From Ailurus styani (taxonomy: Eukaryota > Chordata > Mammalia > Carnivora > Ailuridae): a stretch of 64,000 bases of DNA. Where the stretch lies: the NCBI GenBank assembly GCA_002007465.1, contig LNAC01000003.1, forward strand, positions 8,104,416 to 8,168,415, written 5' to 3'. Under the pieces are notes generated by a model. It ran no database searches and was not told the DNA's origin. It saw only the letters and a program-made list of their open reading frames with translations. The translations under genes and the position numbers were made by a program. Positions 11,951 through 21,331 of the stretch are shown piece by piece (positions within the stretch are counted from its first letter, which is position 1; every line of letters starts with the position of its first letter).

Positions 11951-12446
11951 TGTGGTAATCAGAATAATGCCCCCTCCCCCTCCACCGAAGGCCCAAATTT
12001 TATTCTTAGAACCTGTAAATATTAAATGGCAAATGGGACTTTTCAGAGATGACTAAATAAGGACCTTCAGATGGGGAGCTAATCCCAGATTATCTGTGTG
12101 GCTCATGGAATAACAAGGGTTGTTATAAATGAAAGAGGAAGACAGGAGAGTCAAAATCAGTGAAGCAGCTGTGACCATCAGAGGAGGGGTCAGAAAGCTT
12201 CACTGTTGGCTTTGAAGATGGAGAAAAGAGCTGTGAGCCAAGAAATGCCTGTAGAAGCTGGAAAAGGCAAGGAAACAGATTCCCCTTGAGAGCCTCAAGT
12301 AAAGCAGCCCCGTGGACACCTTGCTTTTAACGCAGTGGGACTCATGCCAGATGTCTATTCTATAGAACCATAAAAGAATAAATTTGCTTTGTTTTAAGAC
12401 ATTACTTTTGTGGTTGATTTGCTGTCGCAGTGATAGGAAACTAATA
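11951..12446 (+). mobile_element. MLT1-type (ERVL-MaLR) LTR, nearly complete
   Basis: It begins TGTGGTAATCAGAATAATGC and ends near CTAATAT, the TG...CTAATACA layout of MLT1 LTRs. Internal landmarks in the right order are AGAACCTGTAAATATTAAAT, GATGGGGAGCTAATCCCAGA, TGGCTTTGAAGATGGAGAAA, GAAGCTGGAAAAGGCAAGGA and AATAAATTTGCTTTGTTTTA, the last being the polyadenylation region. No internal retroviral genes lie beside it, so it is a solo LTR. Subfamily (MLT1A-like) is from memory. Confidence 0.82.
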
Positions 12447-13275
12447 TGAGGGGCACAAGAATACATCTCATAAAGATAAGTAATTAAAAAAAAAAGGGCA
12501 GAACCTTGTGATACAGGAGAAAGTGAGCTATAAAGATTTCCAGGGACATAATTACAGTTCTTTTCAAACCAGAGCAGAAGAGAACACTTCTACTCTTTGG
12601 CTCTACAAATATCAGTTAGCGAGGCTTACATATTCTGTTTCAGATTCTGCAAAAGGTTTATATCTCTCTGGTTCCATTTTACAGTGAAATTCATCTTAGC
12701 AGAAAAAAAGAATTCACTCAATCAGACACTAAGCATCTAAAACATATGCTTCATAGTGGAGACAGCAACAAAAATAGGAGGTGTCCCTTACTCCTGTATT
12801 TTGAGGCATATAATATAGTAGAGTTCCTGTCTCTTTTTTATTTTTGACCATGAACCACAGTAGAAAATACAATTCTCTTTTTAAAAATTTTTTAAAATAC
12901 AATTTTCGTTGCAACTCGGTATTCGTACCTTTCTAAGACTGAACCAAAGTTTGATATGCTCTAGTATTTTTTATTCCCTTCTGGTCTATTTTAACAAATG
13001 CTATGTAGAAACTGTTAAATCGATCCTCTAACCCACTAAAGGGTTTGAAAACACTAGTGCCGCAACTAAGTAAGATACGTAGAGAAATAGCTGAATGTGT
13101 CATATTCTATACCACATGAAAATGGTGTCTGTGGTAATTACAAGAAAAAATAGCAATAGCTAACGTTTGGATGCTTACTAGGGTCACCTTTCTAAGAGCA
13201 TATGTAGCATTTGCAGTACCCTAACCAGGTAATCAGAGGGAGGAATATAAAAACTTTGATCGTTATCAAAATCTA
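12447..13275. other. Unassigned DNA
   Basis: AT-rich sequence with an A run near 12487-12496 and no recognised family or gene. Confidence 0.35.
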
Positions 13276-13312
13276 CACCAGAAGGTTTTTTTTTTTTCAC
13301 CAGAAGGTTTTT
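13276..13312. repeat. 15-bp direct duplication around a T run
   Basis: CACCAGAAGGTTTTT occurs at 13276-13290 and 13298-13312, with only T residues between. It looks like a target-site duplication around a bare oligo(dT/dA) tail, or a 22-bp tandem duplication. Confidence 0.7.
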
Positions 13313-13770
13313 AATTCGCATCTTCAGTATTAAAGACGAATTGTGCTTGAGTTATGGGAGTAGATAGGATGAGGGAACGGGCAACACCCGCGCATGAACA
13401 CGGAGTGAGAACGTGGTCACGACTAGCAGGAGCTACCATCTCTGAAGCCACGTGTGAGGTGCAAAGCTCCATGTGGCTATTCACCATTTCAGAGCGGACA
13501 GTGTTCCTTGACTCAAACTGGAAGGTTGTCTGTTCTGTTTTCCCTAGTGCCTTCATAGCCTCGGTAGTCCAAGGTTAGGGGCAAAACTCAGGACGATCTG
13601 TGCTTGCTTGTTAGTAAATGTTAGGTAGGACTCCGTCCAAAACCTGTTTTCTTTGTTAACCTACTGTGAGGTAGCAAGGTTACATGAGAGACGATTGCCA
13701 GCCAACACCAACCTGGAATGTCTGGGAGGTGTCCGTATTTGCCAGAAGAACCTGATGATTATCAAGATGG
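13313..13770. other. Unassigned DNA, somewhat CpG-richer
   Basis: About 13370-13530 has more CpGs than the surroundings (for example ACCCGCGCATGAACACGG). It could be an old hAT-type remnant around CCATGTGGCTATTCACCATT. The 74-81 codon frames on both strands match no known protein. Confidence 0.3.
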
Positions 13771-13827
13771 TCAACTTGGCTCCTTTTGGGGGGGGGGGAA
13801 GAAGAAAAGCTCAACTTGGCTTCTTTT
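13771..13827. repeat. Direct duplication flanking a G11 plus purine insert
   Basis: TCAACTTGGCTCCTTTT at 13771-13787 is repeated as TCAACTTGGCTTCTTTT at 13811-13827. Between them lie 11 G residues and AAGAAGAAAAGC. The layout fits a TSD around a SINE reduced to its G-rich start and A-rich tail. Confidence 0.6.
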
Positions 13828-14582
13828 AGTTTCCTCAGCAGACTTATAGTCTGTTCCTAGAAACTTGTCTTTCACCTCTTAGCCAGTGTTTCTCAAAGAG
13901 AGGGATGCTGTCAGAAACCCTCAGATGGAGTGGGGCATTCTACACTTTCAAAGGCACCCTTCCCATTCCATAAACAATGATGTTCGAGAACACTGGCTGA
14001 AACTGTGAACTTGTTTAAACGCAGGGGGTACGACGGTCAGGCCTGCTGTGGTCTTACCTTCTTTCTCCCTCCCCAGCCCCAACCTGGGGAGCAAGGCTGC
14101 CTTGAAGACCGGGGTATTTTCCCTTCCCACCACATCTGGAATTCTTCTCCTCGATTATTCTTTTTTCCTCCTAGCCTGCAGCATAAATTGTCTTCTGACT
14201 CTGATAGTACCATAAGGACAGAGTCATAGAGAAGGGGCGTAAAACTGTTTAGAGATATTGCTCGCAATGATTTGTCGTTTATGGTTTGAAGCCTTGTGTC
14301 TTATAAGAAAGGATAGAAGTCAGCATCCGCAGTGCTGAAAACAGGGTGTTCAATGTCTCCGGTTTCCCCCCCTTTGCTCTCATTCCTCAGATTCTGTTCT
14401 GGGCTCACGACGATTACCTTCCTGCATGTGGCCTGCCGTCCCCACCCCTCCCCAGCCCTCAGCCAAGGACTGAGTGACTCGTGTTTCCTTTGCAAGCCGT
14501 GGAACTTAACAGAGGGGATAGCAAATAGTAACGACTAGTGATTTTGTCAAGTTTCTTCCTTTAGAGGTCTGAGGTTTACTCA
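13828..14582. other. Unassigned DNA
   Basis: Moderate-GC sequence with several overlapping short open frames on both strands and no recognised gene or repeat family. Confidence 0.35.
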
Positions 14583-14644
14583 AGAAGAAAAGAGGCAGAA
14601 AGAGAGAGAGGAAACAAGGAAGAAGGAAGGAAGGAAGAAAGGAA
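14583..14644. repeat. Purine-rich GGAA/GAAA microsatellite
   Basis: An imperfect AGAAAGAGAGAGAGGAAAC tract leads into a (GGAA)n-like run ending GGAAGAAAGGAAA. Confidence 0.85.
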
Positions 14645-15039
14645 ATTTAAAAACGGTTCTTGGGTCCTTAGAGAATAAAAGGAATCCTTCTTCCCATTAT
14701 AATGACTACATTTTAAAACACACAAGCAAGCAAAGTTTTATAATGCAAGACTGCTCAGCCCAGGTACCCCCGAAAAAATTCATCTCTTAATTTCAGTTGT
14801 CCGTGAAGGCAGAGAGTTATTTTCAATGGAGATTAGGTTAGCAGAAATATTTATGTATTTAAGGTCCTCCCACATATTGCACTGAGTTTTTTCTCCTCTG
14901 CGAGTCCATGCTTAGGAGACACAGAGATTTCAATAATAATACTAGCTAAATGTACAGAGAAAGATGACTTCATGATACTGCTTTAAGACGTTTTTAATTT
15001 CAGTTTCTAAAATCTCCCTATTATCTATTTACAAGTATT

Positions 15040-15236
15040 CCTCTCTCCTGAGAAGCCTTCCCTCATCTCCTGTGTTTGTTTGGAGGTGCCCCCTCGTTGG
15101 AGATTTTCAGAGTACCCAGAGATTCTGTCTTTTAAAGCCCTTATGATAACTATCTCGTTCTCTTTCTTTGCCTAGACCAAAACCAGGCACACAATAGGTG
15201 TTTAGTAACTGTTGGCTGGAGGAATAAATGAATTAC
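15040..15236 (+). repeat. L2 LINE 3' end
   Basis: GAGAAGCCTTCCCTCATCTC matches the conserved L2 segment. It is followed by the expected 3' end: CCAGGCACACAATAGGTGTT and TAGTAACTGTTGGCTGGAGG, then AATAAATGAATTA. Ancient and decayed. Confidence 0.7.
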
Positions 15237-15664
15237 TGTCACTCCGTGGATTTATTTTTTCCCACTTGGGTGACTAAGTGATTTTCCTTCCTTTTTGACA
15301 TGAAGGCATCTTTACAGAACTGGAAAAACATTATTTAATGTGAAAAGCCACTATTATGATCTGTTATAATCGTCACCCCGAAATAGAAAGGAACAATTCG
15401 TCTTTTCCATCTACCGTCTAAATTGTGGTAAGGAGTTTGAGTCTCTAAACGTAATTGCTGTGTAAATCCTATGCATTTTGTTCTTCTTGGACACCCCTGA
15501 AGCTTTCCTCCAGCGTTCCACCTCTGAGTTTTGTCTGAAGAACACTCTTGTCAGTCGAGATTAAGATAACATTTCAATGTGAACACAAAAGCAGAGGAAG
15601 AATTCCAACCATGCTGTCGGAGGGACGGGCTCTGCTGTTCTCCTGTTTTCTCTCTGTTCTTCAG

Positions 15665-15721
15665 GCAGAGTGGAGGCCAGGCCCCTGAGCAAGGAGGAGA
15701 GCCAACGGGTACAACTGCTGG
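15665..15721 (+). other. Candidate 57-bp coding exon (unproven)
   Basis: A strong acceptor-like tract (CTGTTTTCTCTCTGTTCTTCAG is approximated by the pyrimidine run at 15,643-15,664 ending in CAG) precedes a 57-bp segment. A good donor, G|GTGAGTGAG, begins at 15,722. The length is a multiple of three. One frame starting at 15,667 is open and reads RVEARPLSKEESQRVQLL; a second frame is also open, so coding is not proven. No repeat family overlaps it and neighbouring DNA is unique. I cannot assign it to a gene. Chance agreement with splice consensus is a real alternative in a 64-kb window. Confidence 0.3.
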
Positions 15722-16268
15722 GTGAGTGAGGTGCTGCGCCACGTTCCCTCAGCAACGACTAAAGCAAGCGCTGGACTGAAGGCTAGCCTCCTGTCCTGCT
15801 ATGCACCTTTCTGGAAGGACCGATTTTTCCCAATAAGTGTTTCAGGGTACCGGAAAGTCTTCTGCCATACTCTTTCTTCTCTTTGTCCCTTTTCTTTTGA
15901 TCCTAGTGGGCCTCTAGAAAGGTGAATCTAATTATGGTACTTTCCACCAAAATGTGTAGAATTTTCCTTACTCTAAAATAACCAAAGGGCTTGGTTAAAA
16001 TAGTCATATGTAATATTCATTTCATTCTGGATTCCTGTGTCTACGTGCCTGTTTTTTTTCTGAAGTAGCTTCGAGTTCAACCTGAGAGAAAATTCTTCCA
16101 TTTAACAAATATTTGCATGCATGTGATCTTGTAGTAAGTACTAGGAACAAGGCAGAGACGGTGGCTGATTTTACAGTAGTTTCATCTTAATGATTTCCTG
16201 TCCTGAAACCTCTCAGCTCCAAATTCTGAAGTTGCTTCCTGGATCCTGTTGCACTACATTTTTTTTCC
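15722..16268. other. Unassigned DNA
   Basis: No gene or clear repeat. A 67-codon frame at 15,722-15,925 runs on from the donor-like site but matches nothing I know. Confidence 0.35.
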
Positions 16269-16415
16269 AGTGTTTCCCAAATTCTCTCTCTCAGAAAAGG
16301 GGTAAGACAACTTCATAGGAAACTGTCTGGGATGCTTATTAAATGTTCAGATTCTCAGCTTATTAAACCCAGATTCTGTTTCGGTAGGCAGGACTGACCC
16401 AGGAATTTCTATTTT
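16269..16415. repeat. hAT-Charlie (MER20/MER5-like) fragment
   Basis: CAGTGTTTCCCAAATTCTC at 16,270 resembles a hAT terminal inverted repeat start. It is followed by GGATGCTTATTAAATGTTCA, GATTCTCAGC and CCAGGAATTTCTATTTTTTA, an order typical of MER20/MER5-class elements. The right end is missing or replaced by the CAN-SINE at 16,436. Confidence 0.5.
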
Positions 16416-16435
16416 TTAAAAGATTTTCCACTATT

Positions 16436-16650
16436 GGGGTGCCTGGGTGGCTCAGTCGGTTAATCCTCAGACTTGATTTTGGTTCAGGTCGTGATCTCAG
16501 GGTTGAGGGTTTGAGCCTGCCTCTAACCCCAAGTGGAACCCCACATGGAACCCCACCTCAGGCCCCATATTGGGATTCTCCCCTCCCTCTCTCCCTCTCT
16601 GTCCCAGGGGGGGGCACTCTATCTCTTGTTCTCGCTGGAAAAAAAAATTC
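16436..16650 (+). repeat. CAN-SINE with internal duplication
   Basis: Starts GGGGTGCCTGGGTGGCTCAG and keeps the TCAGGTCGTGATCTCAGGGT box. A GTGGAACCCCACATGGAACC repeat then extends the segment before CCATATTGGGATTCTC. The tail is short (GGAAAAAAAAATTC). A weak TSD (about CCACTATT against CAACTATT) can be drawn. It is an older, rearranged copy. Confidence 0.82.
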
Positions 16651-17564
16651 AACTATTTAAAAATGCTTTTAAAAGTGGGGTTTTTTTTTTAGAGGGAGAA
16701 GGCAATATTCAAAAGTTAGAAAAATTTTGTAATATCTGAAAATTTGAGTGACTCAATAGTTAAAAAGCATTTTTACTTTTGATTTGGTAAGCATAATAAT
16801 ACCACTGGAGAGAAAACTATCAAAGACAACTTAATCCAGTGCAGCAATGACCATGATAATGAATAATGACTAATCCTCCCAAGTAAATTGACCATTGAGC
16901 TCTCTTCTAACTCATGCATTGCAAATTTAAAAGAAATCACACAAATTAGTAAGGATTATATAAAATGTATGAATGTAAAATAATGCACACCTTTTTCTAG
17001 TTAGATGCTGTACTATAGCATCCGTCCTGTTTTTAACAGTTTGCATAGGGCTGCAAAGAACATTTTCTGTATGAACAGGCACTGTAAAAACACTCTATTA
17101 CTTTGTAATCACTTGATCATGTATCTTAGGCATTGACAGAGCCAGAGGCTAGGATTAATCTAAGTAACTTTGTTTTCTCTTCAATAGTACAAATCCTTCA
17201 AAGGTGATCAAGTGCCTTTGTAAGCTTAACTAGAAATTTACCTAACACAGCGTATTATTGCTTTTAAAAAATTTTGAATGGTAACATTTGGAGTGTGGCA
17301 TATTTTACCTTCTAGAATTTCTGTTACTGAAAATTAAGATTTAAAGGTTCTTCCCAGAAACCTTTACATTTCTAAAGCCTTCAACTAAAATAATTACTTC
17401 TTATTATCTCTTTCTTGCCAACTGTCTAAATTTTCACCTATTTTCCTTCATTATAGATTTGACACAGCCATTGCCAAATTAATAAGATGCCTTTTATTAT
17501 TTATCTAGAAGTATGGAATCCCTGAAGAACAAAAAGAACTAAAATGTTATTTATGCGAAGGGAA
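16651..17564. other. Unassigned AT-rich DNA
   Basis: No recognisable repeat family or gene. Confidence 0.35.
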
Positions 17565-17692
17565 TGAAAATGTTCTAAAATTAGATTGTGTTTGCACCAT
17601 TTTGTAAACATAAACTAAAAGCAGTGAATAGTATGCTTTAAAAGGGTAGATTTTATGGTATGTAAATTATCTCTCAACAAAGCTATTAGAAA
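17565..17692 (+). repeat. L1 3' terminus
   Basis: AGATTGTGTTTGCACCATTT, then CAGTGAATAGTATGCTTTAA, AAGGGTAGATTTTATGGTAT and GTAAATTATCTCTCAACAAA match the 3' end of old L1s. This includes the usual ATTTTATGGTATGT...CTCAA(T/C)AAA ending. Only the terminus is present. Confidence 0.65.
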
Positions 17693-18225
17693 AATTTTAT
17701 TAGGTTTATTTTAATGCTAAAAGCATTTGCTAAATCTTTGGTGGCACATCTATGGAGATAGAAAGGAGGCAACCACAGAAATTAATTTCCCTGTATATAT
17801 CCCCTCTCTTTCCTTTTTTAACTTATTTAGACATCACGCAGCCATTCTGTGATCCTCTACAAGTAAAGGAGTACTTCTCGCAAAGTTGGAAATTTTAGTT
17901 AAGATGGATATCATAGGTAATTTTTACAATAAAATATGGTTGATACCAATGGTTATTACACATTTTACTTATTTGTAATATGTTTCCTTGGAAGGCTACA
18001 TGCTCTTTCTTTGTAGGTATCCAAACAGAGTTTCTGGAATATGTGTAGAGGATGCCTTAGAAGACATTTTCACGTTGAATGTGAAATTGGTTTAAGGACT
18101 TTTAAAAGCTCCATATAATTCTAAATTAAGTAAGATCTCCAATACATGGGGAATCAACCTTATTGCAATAATTTTCTCTGTGATATCTTTGGGTGTGTAC
18201 TTAAAAAAAAAAAAAAAAGGTTAGG

Positions 18226-18430
18226 GGTACCTGGGTGGCTCAGTCAGTTAAGTGTCTGACTCTTGATTGTGGTTCAGGTCATGATCTCAGGGTCATGGGA
18301 TTGAGCCCAGTGCGGGGCTCCATGCTCAGCACGGGGTCTGCTTGTCTCTCTCCCTCTGGTCTTCCCCTGGCTCATGTGTGCTCTTTCTTTTTCTCTCAAA
18401 TAAATGAATAAATAAAATCATTTTGAAAAG
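18226..18430 (+). repeat. CAN-SINE (older type)
   Basis: GGGGTACCTGGGTGGCTCAG, the GTTAAGTGTCTGACTCTTGA head and CATGATCTCAGGGTCATGGG, then a CT-rich body and CTCTCAAATAAATGAATAAA. It follows a 17-A run (18,202-18,218) that may belong to the target or an older tail. Confidence 0.9.
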
Positions 18431-19939
18431 CCTTTGTAAAAGAAAAAAAGTCTAATAATTCTAGAATATTTTGCAAGAGATTTATCATTTAAAACATATT
18501 AAAGTAAATACATTTCTAAAACAATTTTTTCTTATTCATACATAATTTAATAAATGTTATTACCAGTATTATTGTCTTCTTCCTACAGTGGCCATGATTT
18601 TTATGGAATCAAAGACTAGTCTGTGCTTAAGAGACTTATTGACCCTATAAGGCATGCCAGTGTCTTGACAACATGAGATGTTATATGTTAAACCCATCTC
18701 AAAGAAGTGAGTTTTTATAAACCTTAACGCGGCCAAGGTCTTTCCCACCAGGCAGCTTCTTTAATGATTCCTTTCTCGGTTGTTCCTGGTCTCATTACTT
18801 CTGTAACCCATGTCCCATAAATAGTTAGAGTGCTGTCAGGGGAGCTCTTAGAGTTGTTTTGGAATTTGTCTTTGAGAATCACATTTGGTGATTTTTTGAA
18901 TAGCTGCTATGCCAAGTACACATCATCAAAAATCGGTATTTGAAAACTTCCCTGTGCGTCAAGACTAAGAGTCTGAGTACCCTAAACATTGCACAGAGCC
19001 ATTCACATCCTCCTAAAAATGTGACATTGATGCTATGCTAGGATTGCATAGACTCTACAAAACCAAAATGAAGGCCACATGTTTCCAATACTAACCTAGA
19101 CCTGACCACTGAATGCAACTCTACACGGCTGGTTTTAAATACAGAGGGAATTTGCTTCAGAGGCTGTGAATATCATCACAGAATGCCTTCCTTAAAATTA
19201 AATACTCATAACATGAGGTGATAAATTGTGTATAGGAATAAAAATATTAAACAGTGTAAATTAAGTGGTTTGCATGAACTTACAATAAGAAAGTAGTCAA
19301 CAAAGGGTAACTATCATTACTATTAATACAAAATGGGCAAAGATAACTATTTTCTCATTTTGCTTTTACCAATACCTAAATATTTGGGTGTCATCTTTAA
19401 TGTTCAGTTGATTTCCACCTTTGTAACAAAGAAAATATAATTTTAATGAAAAAAGTTTATATCTATGGGTGGTTAGGAAGAAATTCAGCATTTTGAGCAG
19501 GGGACAAAGGTTTTTGGAACACATAAAGACATTTTACCTCCTGGTGTAACTCTTGCATTGCAGGAAAAGTTTTTTAAGATGGAAATAAACATTTTGTAGA
19601 CTAAGCTGTAAAAATACTGATTATGAGGTAGCTTTTGTAAGCAGCCATCTTTAGATCATGAAACTCAAATCTGCTCACAGTTACTTTCTCAAATGGAAGA
19701 TTTCAGTAAATTATAACCCTGAATAATCATAAAATGTATTCATGTTTTGGAAGAAACAGAAATGGTGCAAATATCACCATCTCATTTTACAAATCAAGAA
19801 CATGTTAATGAGTTTTCTCGGTGAGCCACTAAGATATCAAGAGCCACTCTCATGATAACATAAGCATTTTTAAAAGCCCAAGTCTTGTTCCTAATATTTT
19901 ATTTCATTTTCAATTATTGTATTATTTACTTGTTTTTAA
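18431..19939. other. Unassigned AT-rich DNA
   Basis: No convincing repeat family. About 19,775-19,860 weakly resembles a reverse MIR (CATCTCATTTTACAAATCAA). No gene seen. Confidence 0.35.
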
Positions 19940-20348
19940 ATTGTAAAAGATGCGCAACCTAAAATTTGCCATCTTAACTATTTTTTCAACGTACAGCTTA
20001 CTTGGCGTTCACATTTTTGTGCAGCCATCATCACCATCCATCTCTAGGACCTTTCCTGTCTTGCAAGACTGAAAACTCTGTACTCTTTAAACAATACCTC
20101 CCCATTCACCCCTCCTCCTTGGCCCTGGCCACCACCTCTCTGTCTCTATGAATTCAACTACTCTAGGTACCTTATATCACACAATATTTATTCTTCTGTG
20201 ACTGGCTAATTTCACTTAACATAATGTCTTCAAGGGTCCTCCATGTTATAGCACGAGTCAGAATGTCCTTTTTAAGGCTGAATAGTATTCCATTGCATGA
20301 ATATACCATATCTTGTCTATCCTTTTCTCTGTCTGTATGCACTTGGGT

Positions 20349-20565
20349 TGTTTTTACCTTTTTTTTGGTTTGTTTTTAAAGATTTTATTTATTGATTTGA
20401 GAGAGAGAGAGAGACAGAGTGACAGATAGCACAAGCTGGGAGGAGAGGGAGAAACCAAGTGGGGAGCAATATGAAGGGCTCAATCTTAGCCCCAGGATCA
20501 TGACCTGAGCCGAAGGTAGACACTTAACTGACTGAGCCACCCAGTCATCCCTGTTTTTGCCTTTT
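20349..20565 (-). repeat. CAN-SINE nested in L1
   Basis: The body (about 20,366-20,551) has AAAGATTTTATTTATTGATT, GATCATGACCTGAGCCGAAG and GACTGAGCCACCCAGTCATC. TGTTTTTACCTTTT (20,349) and TGTTTTTGCCTTTT (20,552) form an imperfect TSD. The L1 reading continues across it. Confidence 0.9.
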
Positions 20566-20826
20566 GGTTCCTGTGAATAATACTGCTACAAATATGGGTG
20601 TACAAATATCTGTTTGAGTCTTTGCTTTCACTTCTTTTGGGTATATACCAAGAAATGGAATTCTGGATCAATGGCAATTCTATGTTTAATTTTTTTTAAG
20701 GAACCACCAAACTATTTTCCACAGTGGCTGCATCATTTTATATTCCACCAGCAATGCACAAGGGTTCTAGTTTTCCCACATCCTCACCAACATTTGTTAT
20801 TTTCTGTTTTTTAAAAATAAAATCTT

Positions 20827-20990
20827 GGGGCACCTGGGTGGCTCAATCAGTTGAGTGTACAACACTTGATCTCAGCTCAGGTCTTGATCTTGGCTCAGGT
20901 CTTGATCTCATGGTTTTGAGTTCAACCCTGCCCTGGGCTCTGCACTGGGCATGGAGCCTACTTAGAAAAAAAGAAGAAGGAAAAAAATCT
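20827..20990 (+). repeat. CAN-SINE with tandem duplication in the body, nested in L1
   Basis: Starts GGGGCACCTGGGTGGCTCAA. The phrase GGCTCAGGTCTTGATCT follows a nearly identical AGCTCAGGTCTTGATCT at once, so the B-box-side segment is duplicated. The CT-rich body is largely deleted, leaving GCATGGAGCCTACTTAGAAA and an A/G-rich tail. Confidence 0.86.
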
Positions 20991-21331
20991 CCGTTCGTGT
21001 GAAGTGGTATCTCATTGTAGCTTTTATTTGCATTTCCCTGCTAATTAGCAATATGGAGCATCTTTTCATGTGATTATTGGCAATTTGTATATCTTCTTTT
21101 GAGAAATGTTGATTCAAGTTTTTTGCCCATTTCTTAATCAAGCTGTTTTGTTGGTGTTGAGTTTTCTTTATATATTTGGATGTTAACCCCTTATCAGATA
21201 GATGTGTGATCTACAGACATTTTCTCCCATTCTGAGTTTGCTTCTTCACTCTGCTGATAGTGTCCTTTAAGGCATGACAGTTTTTAATATTCATGCAATC
21301 TAATTCATCTATTTTTTCTTCTGTTGCCCTA

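Larger units (their letters stand above)
19940..21331 (-). repeat. L1 (L1MA/MB-like) 3' end and ORF2 C-terminal part
   Basis: Read on +, the order is that of an antisense old L1: GTGCAGCCATCATCACCATC, CCATTCACCCCTCCTCC, CACTTAACATAATGTCTTCA, AATAGTATTCCATTGCATGA, TTTTGGGTATATACCAAGAA, CCACAGTGGCTGCATCATTT and CACATCCTCACCAACATTTG. After two SINEs come GTATCTCATTGTAGC, CCCTTATCAGATAGATG and TTTTCTCCCATTCTG. ORF2 is decayed. Two CAN-SINEs are nested in it (20,366 and 20,827). Confidence 0.85.
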
